Assembly: GCA_045114775.1 (NCBI GenBank)
Contig: JBGULC010000023.1
Coordinates: 1 to 64,000, forward strand
From: UBA3792 sp045114775
GTDB lineage: Bacteria; Bacillota; Clostridia; Christensenellales; CAG-138
DNA: 64,000 bases
Reading direction: 5' to 3'
A model generated the notes under the pieces. That model was not told the DNA's origin, made no database searches, and saw only the letters and a list, made by a program, of their open reading frames with translations. Below are positions 25,928 to 34,146 of this stretch, in pieces; positions within the stretch are counted from its first letter, which is position 1, and each line of letters starts with the position of its first letter. Both the position numbers and the translations under genes were made by a program.

Positions 25928-26052
25928 TGTAGTAGCAAGGGCTTCCCCCTTGGGTGGGGAAGCTGTCACCGAAGGTGACTGATGAGGGGGATTACAAGGG
26001 AACCTTATCCACCGCAAGCGGTCCCCCTTCCCCATGCTGATGCAGGGAAGGC
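25928..26052. repeat. Dispersed intergenic repeat element
   Basis: This stretch has no coding sense. It is built from palindromes: GTCACC-GAA-GGTGAC (near 25966-25980), ACCGC-AA-GCGGT, and C-rich arms such as CTTCCCCCTT. I recognise the segment containing CACCGAAGGTGACTGATGAG as one that recurs between genes in many clostridial genomes. It ends about ten bases before the stop codon of the restriction gene. A second copy is not in the window, so the repeat call is from memory. Confidence 0.6.
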
Positions 26053-26062
26053 AAAACACCTC

Positions 26063-27070
26063 TCATTCGAAGATTTCCTTTGAAACAGGAATATACACCA
26101 TCTGCAAAGGAATAATCCTTTTATACTTTTCGCTTAAATCTCCGTAATACTTGGTTATCAAATCAACTAATTCCGTTCCGTTTATTCCTCGAATACTCGG
26201 TGTTTTCTGCAAAAAATCTTTTGCTTTCTTCGTATAATCCGAAAGGGTGACAAACAGGCCATAATCACCCGTTTGCATTGCACCTTTCAAAGATTGTATC
26301 GTGGCTTCTTTGATTTCGCTGTCCTGACTCTTGACCTGTACTATAATTCGCGGCGGAAGCTCATCTTTATAAGCCGTAATGTCGATCCCGCTGTCTCCTC
26401 CATGCGGCGATACTTTTGTACGATAACCCATTGCTCTCAACAGATCGGCTACAAATTCTTCAAGATCGTACCCTTTCAGCTGTCGGCTGAGTTCTTTCAA
26501 AATAAAGTCTCTTGTGCTTTCAATAATCTCTTCTGCAGTAGCAGCTACTGTTTCATCCTCGTTTTCAGGATCATTTACTTTTTTGAACCCTTTGTCAAGC
26601 GCTCCGAGGAACTCGTCTACATAGTTCTTTACCATGAAAAAAGATAAGGCAGAACCGATCTCGTATAGCGCGCCCTGCGTAAAATAGGTCCTCGGGAATT
26701 GTTTTAACCATTTGACTTTCCGTGTTTGTACATACTCCGGTTGTGCAGCATCATAACGATATGCTCCCTCAATCATACCTATATGCACCTGTCGATCGCT
26801 CTTTGACGGGTAAACCACATAATCGCCGATTTGTGCCTCGCAGCAAAAGCGGTGCAGCATTCCTGCGCCGTTTGCTATGTTCCCTTTTTTCGCGTCAACA
26901 TATACTTCCGTATACCGTTTTTTGAACGCTTCACGATCAGAGCCGAGGATACTCAGGTCTCCCATCTCTTTCCATCCGATTGCAATGATGCTTTCTTTGC
27001 AAAATAGACTGTCATCCTTACAATGAATGCCCCAAACTCGTTTTTCCTTTTTCTTGTTTTTATCTTCCAT
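26063..27070 (-). CDS. EVE/PUA-like plus Mrr-type nuclease, stand-alone restriction enzyme
   Basis: The start at 27070 has GGAG six bases upstream; the earlier ATG at 27094 has none. The 335-residue protein has an N-terminal PUA/EVE-like domain (about residues 10-150, with AIGWKEMGDL, IGDYVVYPS and RKVKWL), a family that reads modified bases. The C-terminal Mrr nuclease has the PD-(D/E)xK core GIDIT (Asp230) and VQVK (Gln245, Lys247). This is the make-up of modification-dependent type IV restriction enzymes. Base composition is clearly more AT-rich than in all neighbours and codon use differs, which points to recent transfer. No methylase or partner gene is adjacent. Confidence 0.85.
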   Translation of the reverse strand: MEDKNKKKEKRVWGIHCKDDSLFCKESIIAIGWKEMGDLSILGSDREAFKKRYTEVYVDAKKGNIANGAGMLHRFCCEAQIGDYVVYPSKSDRQVHIGMIEGAYRYDAAQPEYVQTRKVKWLKQFPRTYFTQGALYEIGSALSFFMVKNYVDEFLGALDKGFKKVNDPENEDETVAATAEEIIESTRDFILKELSRQLKGYDLEEFVADLLRAMGYRTKVSPHGGDSGIDITAYKDELPPRIIVQVKSQDSEIKEATIQSLKGAMQTGDYGLFVTLSDYTKKAKDFLQKTPSIRGINGTELVDLITKYYGDLSEKYKRIIPLQMVYIPVSKEIFE

Positions 27071-27095
27071 GATACACTCCGCTATTATTCCCATT

Positions 27096-27131
27096 CAAAA
27101 AACGCGTCCCGAGGAGCAAGTCCCCGGGACG
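27096..27131 (-). terminator. Terminator after etfA
   Basis: On the minus strand a stem CGTCCCG...CGGGACG (27131-27125 with 27111-27105) is followed by TTTTTT (27102-27097). It ends the crt-hbd-bcd-etfB-etfA transcript just before the restriction gene. Confidence 0.85.
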
Positions 27132-27142
27132 TATCGCTTTTC

Positions 27143-28261
27143 TTATTTCTCCGCTTTCGCCGCGCGGATGGATTCGATCAGCTCCGGAACGACTTTGAAG
27201 AGGTCGCCCACGATGCCGTAGTCCGCACATTCGAAGATCGGGGCGGTCTCGTTCTTGTTGACCGCGATGATGCATTCGGATTCCTGCATGCCCGCCTTGT
27301 GCTGGATCGCGCCGGAAATGCCGAGCGCGACGTACACCTTCGGGTGGACCGTCTTGCCGGTCTGGCCGACCTGATGATCCGCGCCGATCCAGCCCGCGTC
27401 GACGCAGGCACGGGACGCGCCGACCACGCCGCCGAGCTCGTTTGCAAGCTCTTCCGCAAGGGCAAGACCCTTTTCGACGTCCTTGCTGATGCCGCGGCCG
27501 ACGGAGACGATATAGTCTGCGCCGATCAGATCGACGAGCTTCTTCGCCGCCTTGACGACCTCGACGACCTCGGTCTTGATATCCTCGGCGCTGAGTTCAA
27601 ACGCGGGATGCAGAAGCTCAACCTCGCGCGGGTTCTCGCGGCGCTTCATCACGCCGGGACGCACCGTCGCCATTGCGGGACGGAAGCGCGGGCAGATGAT
27701 GGACGCCATCAGGTGACCGCCGAAAGCCGGGCGGGTCATCTTGAGGTCGCGCGCGACGGAGTGATCCGCGCCCGCGAGCTTGACGCTCTTGGTGCGCTCG
27801 ATGCGGTCCTCGGGAAGCGTGGACGCTTCGCGGAGGAACTGCTGATAGTTATTGAGGTCGATATCCAGATGCGTGCAGTCCGCGCAGAGACCGGTGTGCA
27901 GTCTTGCCGCGCAGCGCGGCGCGAGATCGCGTCCGATCGTGGATGCGCCGAAGAGAAGGATCTCGGGTTTGAATTCCTCGACCGCGTCGACGATGACCTT
28001 GGCGTATGCGTCGGTCGTGAATGTGCCGAGAAGCGGGCTATTGTAGACGTAGACCTTGTCCGCGCCGTAGAGGCCGAGCTCCTTAGCAATGCCGTCGACG
28101 TTGTCGCCGAGCAGGACGCCGCAAAGCTCCACGCCGAGCTCGTCGGCAAGCTTGCGTCCCTCGCTGATCAGTTCAAAGGTGGTCGGCATCATTTCGCCGT
28201 TGCGCTGTTCGCAGAAGACCCAAACGTTCTTGAAAGCTTCGATTTCGCTGCTGTTAAACAT
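27143..28261 (-). CDS. etfA: Electron transfer flavoprotein, alpha subunit
   Basis: The 372-residue protein has the ETF alpha C-terminal FAD-binding domain: VSVGRGISKDVEKGLALAEELA, ADHQVGQTGKTVHPKVYVALGISGAIQH and a final ECADYGIVGDLFKVVPEL. Its N-terminal region is the alpha/beta-type domain shared with EtfB. It partners EtfB and the butyryl-CoA dehydrogenase encoded just upstream, probably in flavin-based electron bifurcation from NADH to ferredoxin and crotonyl-CoA. It is the last gene of the operon. Confidence 0.95.
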   Translation of the reverse strand: MFNSSEIEAFKNVWVFCEQRNGEMMPTTFELISEGRKLADELGVELCGVLLGDNVDGIAKELGLYGADKVYVYNSPLLGTFTTDAYAKVIVDAVEEFKPEILLFGASTIGRDLAPRCAARLHTGLCADCTHLDIDLNNYQQFLREASTLPEDRIERTKSVKLAGADHSVARDLKMTRPAFGGHLMASIICPRFRPAMATVRPGVMKRRENPREVELLHPAFELSAEDIKTEVVEVVKAAKKLVDLIGADYIVSVGRGISKDVEKGLALAEELANELGGVVGASRACVDAGWIGADHQVGQTGKTVHPKVYVALGISGAIQHKAGMQESECIIAVNKNETAPIFECADYGIVGDLFKVVPELIESIRAAKAEK

Positions 28262-28279
28262 GATTCCGTTCCCCCTTCC

Positions 28280-29080
28280 TCAGATGATGTGCTTCGCGGC
28301 AAGGATGCCCGCGAGCTTGTCGGTCGTTTCCTTTCCGTCGCCCGGAAGCATCATGCCCGCGCCCTTTTGCGGCGGCGTGAACGACGTCAGGATGTTCGTG
28401 GGAGAACCTAAGAGTCCGATCGTGCTCTTGTCGATCAGCGGGTGATCCTTGAGCGTATCGTAGGTCATGGTGACGACGGGCTTTTCGTAGCACTCAAAGA
28501 TGCCGCCGATGTTCATGTAGCGCGGCTTGTTGAGCTCCTTGATGCAGGTGATCATGCAAGGCGTGTGCACTTTGACCGTCATGTAGCCGTCCTCAAGAAT
28601 ACGCTTGACGGTCAGCACGTCGCCGTCCTTTTGGATCTCGCCCGCATAGGTGACCTGCGGCAGATGCAGCTTCTCCGCGATCTGCGGACCGACCTGCGCG
28701 GTGTCGCCGTCGATCGCCTGACGTCCGGCAAGGATGATGTCCTCGGGTTCGACGCCGTAGGTGTCGATCGCCGCCGCGATGATCTGGCTCGTCGCGTAGG
28801 TGTCGGAGCCGCCGAACTCGCGCGCGGTGATGAGCACGCCCTCGTCCACGCCCATTGCCATGAGCTCGCGGAGCATGCCCTCGGCGGGCGGCGGTCCCAT
28901 CGTAAACGCCACGACCCTGCAGCCTAATTCATCTTTGAGAGAAAGTGCTGCTTCGATTGCGTTCATGTCGTCGGGGTTGATGATGGTCTGCATGGACGCG
29001 CGGTCCAGCGTGCCGTCCGGATTGACGGCGACCGTTCCGGAGGTATCGGGAACCTGCTTTACGGTAACAAAAATCTTCAT
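28280..29080 (-). CDS. etfB: Electron transfer flavoprotein, beta subunit
   Basis: The 266-residue protein starts KIFVTVKQVPDTSGTV and contains the ETF beta signature region GRQAIDGDTAQVGPQIAEKLHLPQVTYA in pieces around residues 117-145. In bifurcating EtfAB complexes this subunit binds the NADH-reacting FAD. It lies between bcd and etfA with short gaps of 17 and 18 bases and good ribosome binding sites. Confidence 0.95.
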   Translation of the reverse strand: MKIFVTVKQVPDTSGTVAVNPDGTLDRASMQTIINPDDMNAIEAALSLKDELGCRVVAFTMGPPPAEGMLRELMAMGVDEGVLITAREFGGSDTYATSQIIAAAIDTYGVEPEDIILAGRQAIDGDTAQVGPQIAEKLHLPQVTYAGEIQKDGDVLTVKRILEDGYMTVKVHTPCMITCIKELNKPRYMNIGGIFECYEKPVVTMTYDTLKDHPLIDKSTIGLLGSPTNILTSFTPPQKGAGMMLPGDGKETTDKLAGILAAKHII

Positions 29081-29097
29081 GTTCTCTGCCCTCCTTC

Positions 29098-30240
29098 TTA
29101 CTTCACACCGAGGTTTGCGGCGATGACCATGCGCTGGACCTCGCTCGTGCCCTCGTAGATCTCGGTGATCTTCGCGTCGCGCATCATGCGCTCCACGGGA
29201 TATTCACGCGTGTAGCCGTAACCGCCGAACAGCTGCACTGCGCGGCGCGTCACGTCGGACGCGGCTTCCGCGGCAAACAGCTTCGCCATCGCGGCTTCCA
29301 TGCTGCAGCGCTCGTGCGCCTGCTTCTTCATGGCCGCGTTGTATACCAGGAACTGCGCGGCCTGCATGCGGGTATGCATGTCGGCAAGCTGGAACTGCGT
29401 GTTCTGGAACGAGCTGATGCGCTTCTTGAACTGCACGCGCTCCTTCGTGTACTTGATCGCCTCGTCGATCGCGCCTTCGCCGATGCCCAGCGCCTGCGCC
29501 GCAATGCCGATGCGGCCGCCGTCGAGCGTTGCCATTGCGATCTTGAAGCCCGCGCCTTCCTTGCCCAGAAGGTTCTCCTTCGGGACGATGCAGTCCTCGA
29601 AAATGAGGTCGCAGGTGGAGCTTCCGCGGATGCCCATTTTCTTTTCATGCTTGCCCTGCGAAAAGCCCTTGAAGCCCTTTTCCACGATGAACGCGGAGAT
29701 GCCGCGGTTGCCCATCTTCGGATCGGTCATGGCGAACACCACGAACACGTCCGCAACGCTGCCGTTGGTGATGAAGCACTTCGAACCGTTCAGCACGTAA
29801 TGATCGCCGTCCAATACCGCCGTGGTCTGCTGACCGGAGGCGTCGGTGCCGGCGTTCGGCTCGGTGAGACCGAAAGCGCCGAGCTTTTTGCCGCTAAGGA
29901 GGTCCGGCAGGTACTTCATCTTCTGCTCCTCGGTGCCGTTCTCAAAGATCGGCGCGCAGCACAGCGAGGTGTGCGCGGAGACGATGACCGCGGTGGTGCC
30001 GCAGACCTTCGCGAGCTCCTCGACCGTAATCGCGTAGCTCAAGACGTCGCCGCCCGCGCCGCCGTACTGCTTCGGGAAGTAGATGCCCATCATGCCGAGC
30101 TTCGCCATCTTTTCGACGGTCTCCATGGGGAAGCGCTCTTCCTCGTCGATCTCGGACGCGATCGGCTTCACTTCGTTTTCTGCGAATTCGCGAACCATCT
30201 TGCGAACCAGCAGCTGTTCCTTCGTCAGACGAAAATCCAT
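29098..30240 (-). CDS. bcd: Butyryl-CoA dehydrogenase (acyl-CoA dehydrogenase)
   Basis: The 380-residue flavoprotein shows the acyl-CoA dehydrogenase signatures AFGLTEPNAGTDASG and QLFGGYGYTREYPVERMMRDAK. The catalytic base is the Glu in IYEGTSEVQR near residue 365. It reduces crotonyl-CoA to butyryl-CoA with electrons from EtfAB, completing the reduction needed by the lysine pathway. It is cotranscribed with hbd and etfBA. Confidence 0.95.
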   Translation of the reverse strand: MDFRLTKEQLLVRKMVREFAENEVKPIASEIDEEERFPMETVEKMAKLGMMGIYFPKQYGGAGGDVLSYAITVEELAKVCGTTAVIVSAHTSLCCAPIFENGTEEQKMKYLPDLLSGKKLGAFGLTEPNAGTDASGQQTTAVLDGDHYVLNGSKCFITNGSVADVFVVFAMTDPKMGNRGISAFIVEKGFKGFSQGKHEKKMGIRGSSTCDLIFEDCIVPKENLLGKEGAGFKIAMATLDGGRIGIAAQALGIGEGAIDEAIKYTKERVQFKKRISSFQNTQFQLADMHTRMQAAQFLVYNAAMKKQAHERCSMEAAMAKLFAAEAASDVTRRAVQLFGGYGYTREYPVERMMRDAKITEIYEGTSEVQRMVIAANLGVK

Positions 30241-30259
30241 TCTGATTTCTCCTTTATGT

Positions 30260-31096
30260 TTACTTCGTGTACTTGAAGAAGCCTTCGCCGGTCTTGATGC
30301 CGAGCTTGCCCGCGCGGACCATCTTGCGGATCAGCACGTTTGCGCGATACTTCGAATCATGCGTCTCGTTATAGAGCACGTCCATGATGTTCAGCACGAC
30401 GTCCCAGCCAATGAGGTCGCCGAGATGCAGCGGTCCCATCGGGTGGTTGCAGCCGAGCTGCATTGCGACGTCGATGTCCTCCGCGGAAGCAACGCCCTCC
30501 TGCAGGACGCAGACGCCCTCGTTGCAGTACGGGATCAGGATCTTGTTGACCACAAAGCCCGGCGCCTCGTTGACGACGACCGGCGTCTTGCCGATCCCGA
30601 CACAGAGGTTCTTTGCCCATTCGACGAGCTCGGTCGGCGTGTTCGCGCCTGCAATGACCTCAACGAGCTTCATGACCGGGACCGGATTGAAGAAGTGCAG
30701 ACCCACCATCGGGTGCATCAGGCCCTTGCCCATCTCGGTGATCGACAGCGAAGACGTGTTCGTCGCAAAGACGGTCTCCTCCTTGCAGAGCGTGTCAAGC
30801 CGCTGAAGGAGTTCCTTCTTGACCGCCATGTTCTCCGCGACGCACTCGATCACGAGGTCCGCGTCCGCCGCCGCGGCGACTTCGTCCACGACAATGCGGC
30901 TCATGAGATCGTCCGCCGCTTCCTGCGTCATCTTGCCCTTCGCAACACGCTTATTGAGAGACGCCGCCAGCTTGTCCTTATGCCGCTGCGCGCTCTCCAC
31001 GCTCGTCGCGTACAGAAGCGCGGTGTGTCCGTTCGCGGAAAAGACCTGCGCGATGCCGCTGCCCATCGTTCCTGCGCCGAAAATTGCAACCTTCAT
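30260..31096 (-). CDS. hbd: 3-hydroxybutyryl-CoA dehydrogenase
   Basis: The 278-residue protein starts with the Rossmann motif IFGAGTMGSGIAQVF. It has the family segments ENMAVKKELL, GLHFFNPVPVMKLVEV (catalytic His) and NEAPGFVVNKIL. It links acetoacetyl-CoA to 3-hydroxybutyryl-CoA with NAD(P)H. Lysine fermentation itself enters at crotonyl-CoA, so hbd and crt allow the acetoacetyl-CoA formed by AtoDA, or acetyl-CoA, to be routed into butyrate as well. The 123 bases to crt contain no clear terminator. Confidence 0.96.
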   Translation of the reverse strand: MKVAIFGAGTMGSGIAQVFSANGHTALLYATSVESAQRHKDKLAASLNKRVAKGKMTQEAADDLMSRIVVDEVAAAADADLVIECVAENMAVKKELLQRLDTLCKEETVFATNTSSLSITEMGKGLMHPMVGLHFFNPVPVMKLVEVIAGANTPTELVEWAKNLCVGIGKTPVVVNEAPGFVVNKILIPYCNEGVCVLQEGVASAEDIDVAMQLGCNHPMGPLHLGDLIGWDVVLNIMDVLYNETHDSKYRANVLIRKMVRAGKLGIKTGEGFFKYTK

Positions 31097-31219
31097 ATGT
31101 TCATTCCTCCTGATTTGATTTTTATAGATGGTCCGGACGTCCTGTCCGTGATTTCCCTGTTTGTGCGCCCCGCAGGGGCATATCGCTCCGCAGGCTGACG
31201 GAAGGGTTGTCCCTCCCGG

Positions 31220-31999
31220 TTACCGGTTCTGATAGGGCTCGTGCTTGCGCTTTTCGAGAAACGCCTGCATGCCCTCTTTCTGGTCCTCGGTCTCAAAGCA
31301 GCTTCCGAAAAGCTCTTCTTCGATCTGGATCGCTTCGTCCATCGGGACCTCGAGTCCCTCGTTGATCGCCTGTTTCGAGGCGCGCACCGTGATCGGCGCG
31401 TTCCTTGCGATCGTTTCCGCAAGCTTTTCCGCCGCAGGTCTGAGCTCCTCCAGTGGATAGACCGCGTTGACGAGTCCGATGCGCAGCGCTTCGTCCGCCT
31501 TGATGTTCCGCGCGGAATAGATCATCTGCTTTGCCATGCCGGGGCCGATGAGCCGTGCAAGCCTCTGCGTACCGCCGAAGCCCGGTGTGATACCGAGACC
31601 CGTTTCGGGCTGCCCGAATACCGCCGTGTCCGCGCAAATACGGATATCGCAGGCCATTGCAAGCTCGCAGCCGCCGCCCAAAGCATAGCCGTTGACCGCC
31701 GCGATCACCGGGATCGGCAGCGTTTCAATGCGGCGGAACACATCGTTGCCCTTCTTGCCGAACGCCTCGCCCTCCGCCTTCGTAAGGTTCGACATCTCGC
31801 CGATGTCCGCGCCCGCGACGAACGACTTCTCACCGCTGCCGGTGAGGATCAGCACGCGGATCTCTTCGTCGACGGTTACCGTGTCGACCAGTGTATTCAG
31901 ATCTTCCAACACCTCGGAATTCAGCGCGTTCAACGCCTTCGGACGGTCGATCGAAGCGATCGCGATATTGCCTTTCTTTTCAAACAGGATGTGCGTCAT
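31220..31999 (-). CDS. crt: 3-hydroxybutyryl-CoA dehydratase (crotonase)
   Basis: The ATG at 31999 has GGAAGGAGAG just upstream and gives 259 residues; an upstream in-frame start lacks this. Crotonase hallmarks are SFVAGADIGEM (oxyanion hole), NGYALGGGCELAMACDIR, and the two active-site glutamates in GCELA and FGQPETGLG. It interconverts 3-hydroxybutyryl-CoA and crotonyl-CoA. It leads the butyrate operon behind a good promoter with flanking palindromes. Confidence 0.94.
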   Translation of the reverse strand: MTHILFEKKGNIAIASIDRPKALNALNSEVLEDLNTLVDTVTVDEEIRVLILTGSGEKSFVAGADIGEMSNLTKAEGEAFGKKGNDVFRRIETLPIPVIAAVNGYALGGGCELAMACDIRICADTAVFGQPETGLGITPGFGGTQRLARLIGPGMAKQMIYSARNIKADEALRIGLVNAVYPLEELRPAAEKLAETIARNAPITVRASKQAINEGLEVPMDEAIQIEEELFGSCFETEDQKEGMQAFLEKRKHEPYQNR

Positions 32000-32027
32000 G
32001 GGAACTCTCCTTCCGTTTGACCGGTCT

Positions 32028-32097
32028 GCCCGCAATCGGGCAATTTATCATTATGATTATACTACGTTTCCGCATACTTATCAAGCCCGATTCGGGC
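32028..32097 (-). promoter_or_regulatory. crt operon promoter with two flanking palindromes
   Basis: On the minus strand TTGATA (32084-32079) and TATAAT (32061-32056) are 17 bases apart. A palindrome GCCCGATTCGGGC lies at 32085-32097, touching the -35 box, and a closely related GCCCG-CAAT-CGGGC lies at 32028-32041, about 10-20 bases past the expected transcription start. Paired sites of this kind suit a dimeric repressor. Confidence 0.7.
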
Positions 32098-32128
32098 ATT
32101 CGGAGGATCGTATATTATCCGGTTCCTG

Positions 32129-32157
32129 TTTACGAACCGCCCGCGGTATGCTATAAT
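32129..32157 (+). promoter_or_regulatory. Promoter of the EamA transporter gene
   Basis: TTTACG (32129-32134) and TATAAT (32152-32157) are 17 bases apart, about 30 bases before the ATG at 32187. Confidence 0.7.
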
Positions 32158-32186
32158 CCCGTTCGGAATCAGAATCAGAGGCGGGT

Positions 32187-33092
32187 ATGGAACTCAAAGA
32201 ACGCGAATCAAAGAAAATACTCGGACACATCTTTGCGCTGTTCTCCATCATCGTATGGGGAAGCTGCTATGTGCTGACGAAAAACCTGCTCAACGCGGGC
32301 TTTACTGCGCTGCAGATCACGCCGATTCGCATGGCGCTCGCGTATGTCGTGCTTTTGATCATGCGTCCGAAGTTTCAGAGGCTTTCGTGGAAGGACGAAG
32401 GCATCTTTCTGCTGATCGGACTGTTCGGCGGCAGCGTCTATTTCTTTTTGCAGAACACCGCGCTTACCTACACCTACGCCGCGAACGTCAGCATCATCGT
32501 GTGCCTGTCCCCCATCTTCACCGCGATCCTCGCCGCGATCTTCAGCCGCGGCAACGAGCGGCTCGGCAAGTTCCTGCTCATCGGATCGCTTCTTGCGATC
32601 GCGGGCGTGGTCATGGTCGTTCTGAACGGCAGTCTCGTCTTCCATCTGAGCCCGATAGGCGATCTTCTGGCGCTGCTCGCGGGCATTTCGTGGGCGATCT
32701 ACTCGGTGCTCATCAAGCGCTATACCGAGACCATGGACGGGTTCCTTGTCACGCGCCGCGTGATGTTCTGGGCGTTTATCACCTCGATCCCGCTGATGCT
32801 CGCCTTTGACGGCATGCCGAACCTTGCGCCGCTGTTCACGGTGCCGAAGGTACTTCTAAGCTGGCTCTTTCTCGGAATCTTAGGCAATGCGGTCTGCTTC
32901 GCGCTCTGGAATATCGCGTTTCGCGAGCTCGGCGTGGTCGTAACAAACAACTATCTGTACGGCTCGCCGTTCGTGACGCTGATCGTTGGTTGGCTTCTTT
33001 TGGGCGAACCCATCTCGTGGATGGGCGTCGTCGGCGCGGTGCTCATCACTGCCGGCGTCATATTGGCGCAGCGGGACAAGCGAAAAGCATAA
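32187..33092 (+). CDS. EamA/DMT-family permease
   Basis: The 301-residue protein has two EamA repeats and about ten membrane segments, including GSCYVLTKNLLNAG at the start and a LYGSPFVTLIVGWLLLGEPI stretch in the second repeat. It is a separate gene, not a close match to the permease at 2058-2984. It is divergent from crt and ends at a bidirectional terminator. The substrate is unknown; metabolite or amino acid export is typical of the family. Confidence 0.88.
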   Translation: MELKERESKKILGHIFALFSIIVWGSCYVLTKNLLNAGFTALQITPIRMALAYVVLLIMRPKFQRLSWKDEGIFLLIGLFGGSVYFFLQNTALTYTYAANVSIIVCLSPIFTAILAAIFSRGNERLGKFLLIGSLLAIAGVVMVVLNGSLVFHLSPIGDLLALLAGISWAIYSVLIKRYTETMDGFLVTRRVMFWAFITSIPLMLAFDGMPNLAPLFTVPKVLLSWLFLGILGNAVCFALWNIAFRELGVVVTNNYLYGSPFVTLIVGWLLLGEPISWMGVVGAVLITAGVILAQRDKRKA

Positions 33093-33094
33093 AA

Positions 33095-33127
33095 CAAAGG
33101 CTGTGATCGCTCACAGCCTTATTTTGT
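33095..33127 (+). terminator. Bidirectional terminator between the permease and the aldo/keto reductase
   Basis: A perfect 10-bp stem (33098-33107 with 33112-33121) with a TCGC loop has A-rich and T-rich flanks, so it can stop both convergent transcripts. Confidence 0.9.
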
Positions 33128-33135
33128 TTTCTCTT

Positions 33136-34134
33136 TTATTTATCGAGAACCTCCACCTGAATGGGCTTTGCGGCTTCCTCCATCGCGGTAAGCTCGGAGG
33201 GGCTTAGAACGAGGTCGAGGCTCGCGGCGTTGTCCGCAACGTTTGCGGGCTTTCGCATGCCGACTAAAAGGCTCATGTTCTCATATTGTGCGAGCGCCCA
33301 CGCTTCAAAGAGCTGCGAAAAGCTGCAGCCGTGCGCGGCGTGGATCGGCTCCCAAAGCTCAAATGCGCGGCGAAGTCCCGCCTTGACCTCCGGCTGCACC
33401 CACGGGATGCGGGAGCGGATGTCCGTTTTTACGAACGTGCGTTCCATGAACGCGGGCGAGGTCAGAAAGCCCTCCTCGAGCACGCCGTAGGTCTGGAACG
33501 TCGTGCCGTGCGGCTTGCATGCGGTGAAATAGTCACGCCCGTGGAACGGACTTAAAATGCTGAAAAACTCCTGCACAAGATCAACGTTCCCGCCGTTCGC
33601 CTGATATTCTTCGAGGTCCGCGGGCTGACTGTTAGAAAGCCCGTACGCGCGGATCTTGCCCTGCTCCTTCAAGCGTTCGAGCGCTTCGACCGTGTCGGAG
33701 ACCGGAAAGCTTTTGCACACGTAATGCACGATCACCGAATCGAGGTAGTCGGTCTGCATGCGTCTCAAAGAATCCTCGACGTCGTGGACGATCGCGGTCG
33801 GGCGCGTGTCGTTGTTGACCGTGTACCCGTCGCGCGAATAGTGAAAGTTGCCGCCCTCGTTCCGCCAGTTCAAAGAACACTTCGTCTGCAGAATGAAATC
33901 GTGCCGACGGCCTTTCAGCGCGCAGCCCAAAAGCCGCTCGCTTTCGCCCGTGCCGTAGACCGGCGCGGTGTCGATGTAGTTGATCCCGTGATCCTTACAG
34001 GCGTCGAGCAGGCTTCTTGCCTCCGCTTCGGTCGAATCGTGATCCGACCACACGCTGCCGCCGCCGAGCCCCCACGTGCCGAGCGCGATCGCGGAGACCT
34101 TGAGATCGCTGTTGCCGAGCTTCCGATACTGCAT
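33136..34134 (-). CDS. Aldo/keto reductase
   Basis: The 332-residue protein has the AKR tetrad: Asp and Tyr in YIDTAPVYGTGESE, Lys in ILQTKCSLN, and His in VIVHYVC. The length and the N-terminal YRKLGNSDLKVSAIALGTW pattern match NADPH-dependent AKRs of the YghZ/general sugar type. It reduces carbonyl groups of small aldehydes or sugars; the substrate cannot be told. It lies 12 bases downstream of the P-loop/SAD protein gene and is probably cotranscribed with it. Confidence 0.9.
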   Translation of the reverse strand: MQYRKLGNSDLKVSAIALGTWGLGGGSVWSDHDSTEAEARSLLDACKDHGINYIDTAPVYGTGESERLLGCALKGRRHDFILQTKCSLNWRNEGGNFHYSRDGYTVNNDTRPTAIVHDVEDSLRRMQTDYLDSVIVHYVCKSFPVSDTVEALERLKEQGKIRAYGLSNSQPADLEEYQANGGNVDLVQEFFSILSPFHGRDYFTACKPHGTTFQTYGVLEEGFLTSPAFMERTFVKTDIRSRIPWVQPEVKAGLRRAFELWEPIHAAHGCSFSQLFEAWALAQYENMSLLVGMRKPANVADNAASLDLVLSPSELTAMEEAAKPIQVEVLDK

Positions 34135-34146
34135 GCAAGCCTCCGA

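Noticed and set aside
31097..31219. Possible small gene between hbd and crt
   Set aside because: No frame with a ribosome binding site and convincing length; it is a plain operon spacer.
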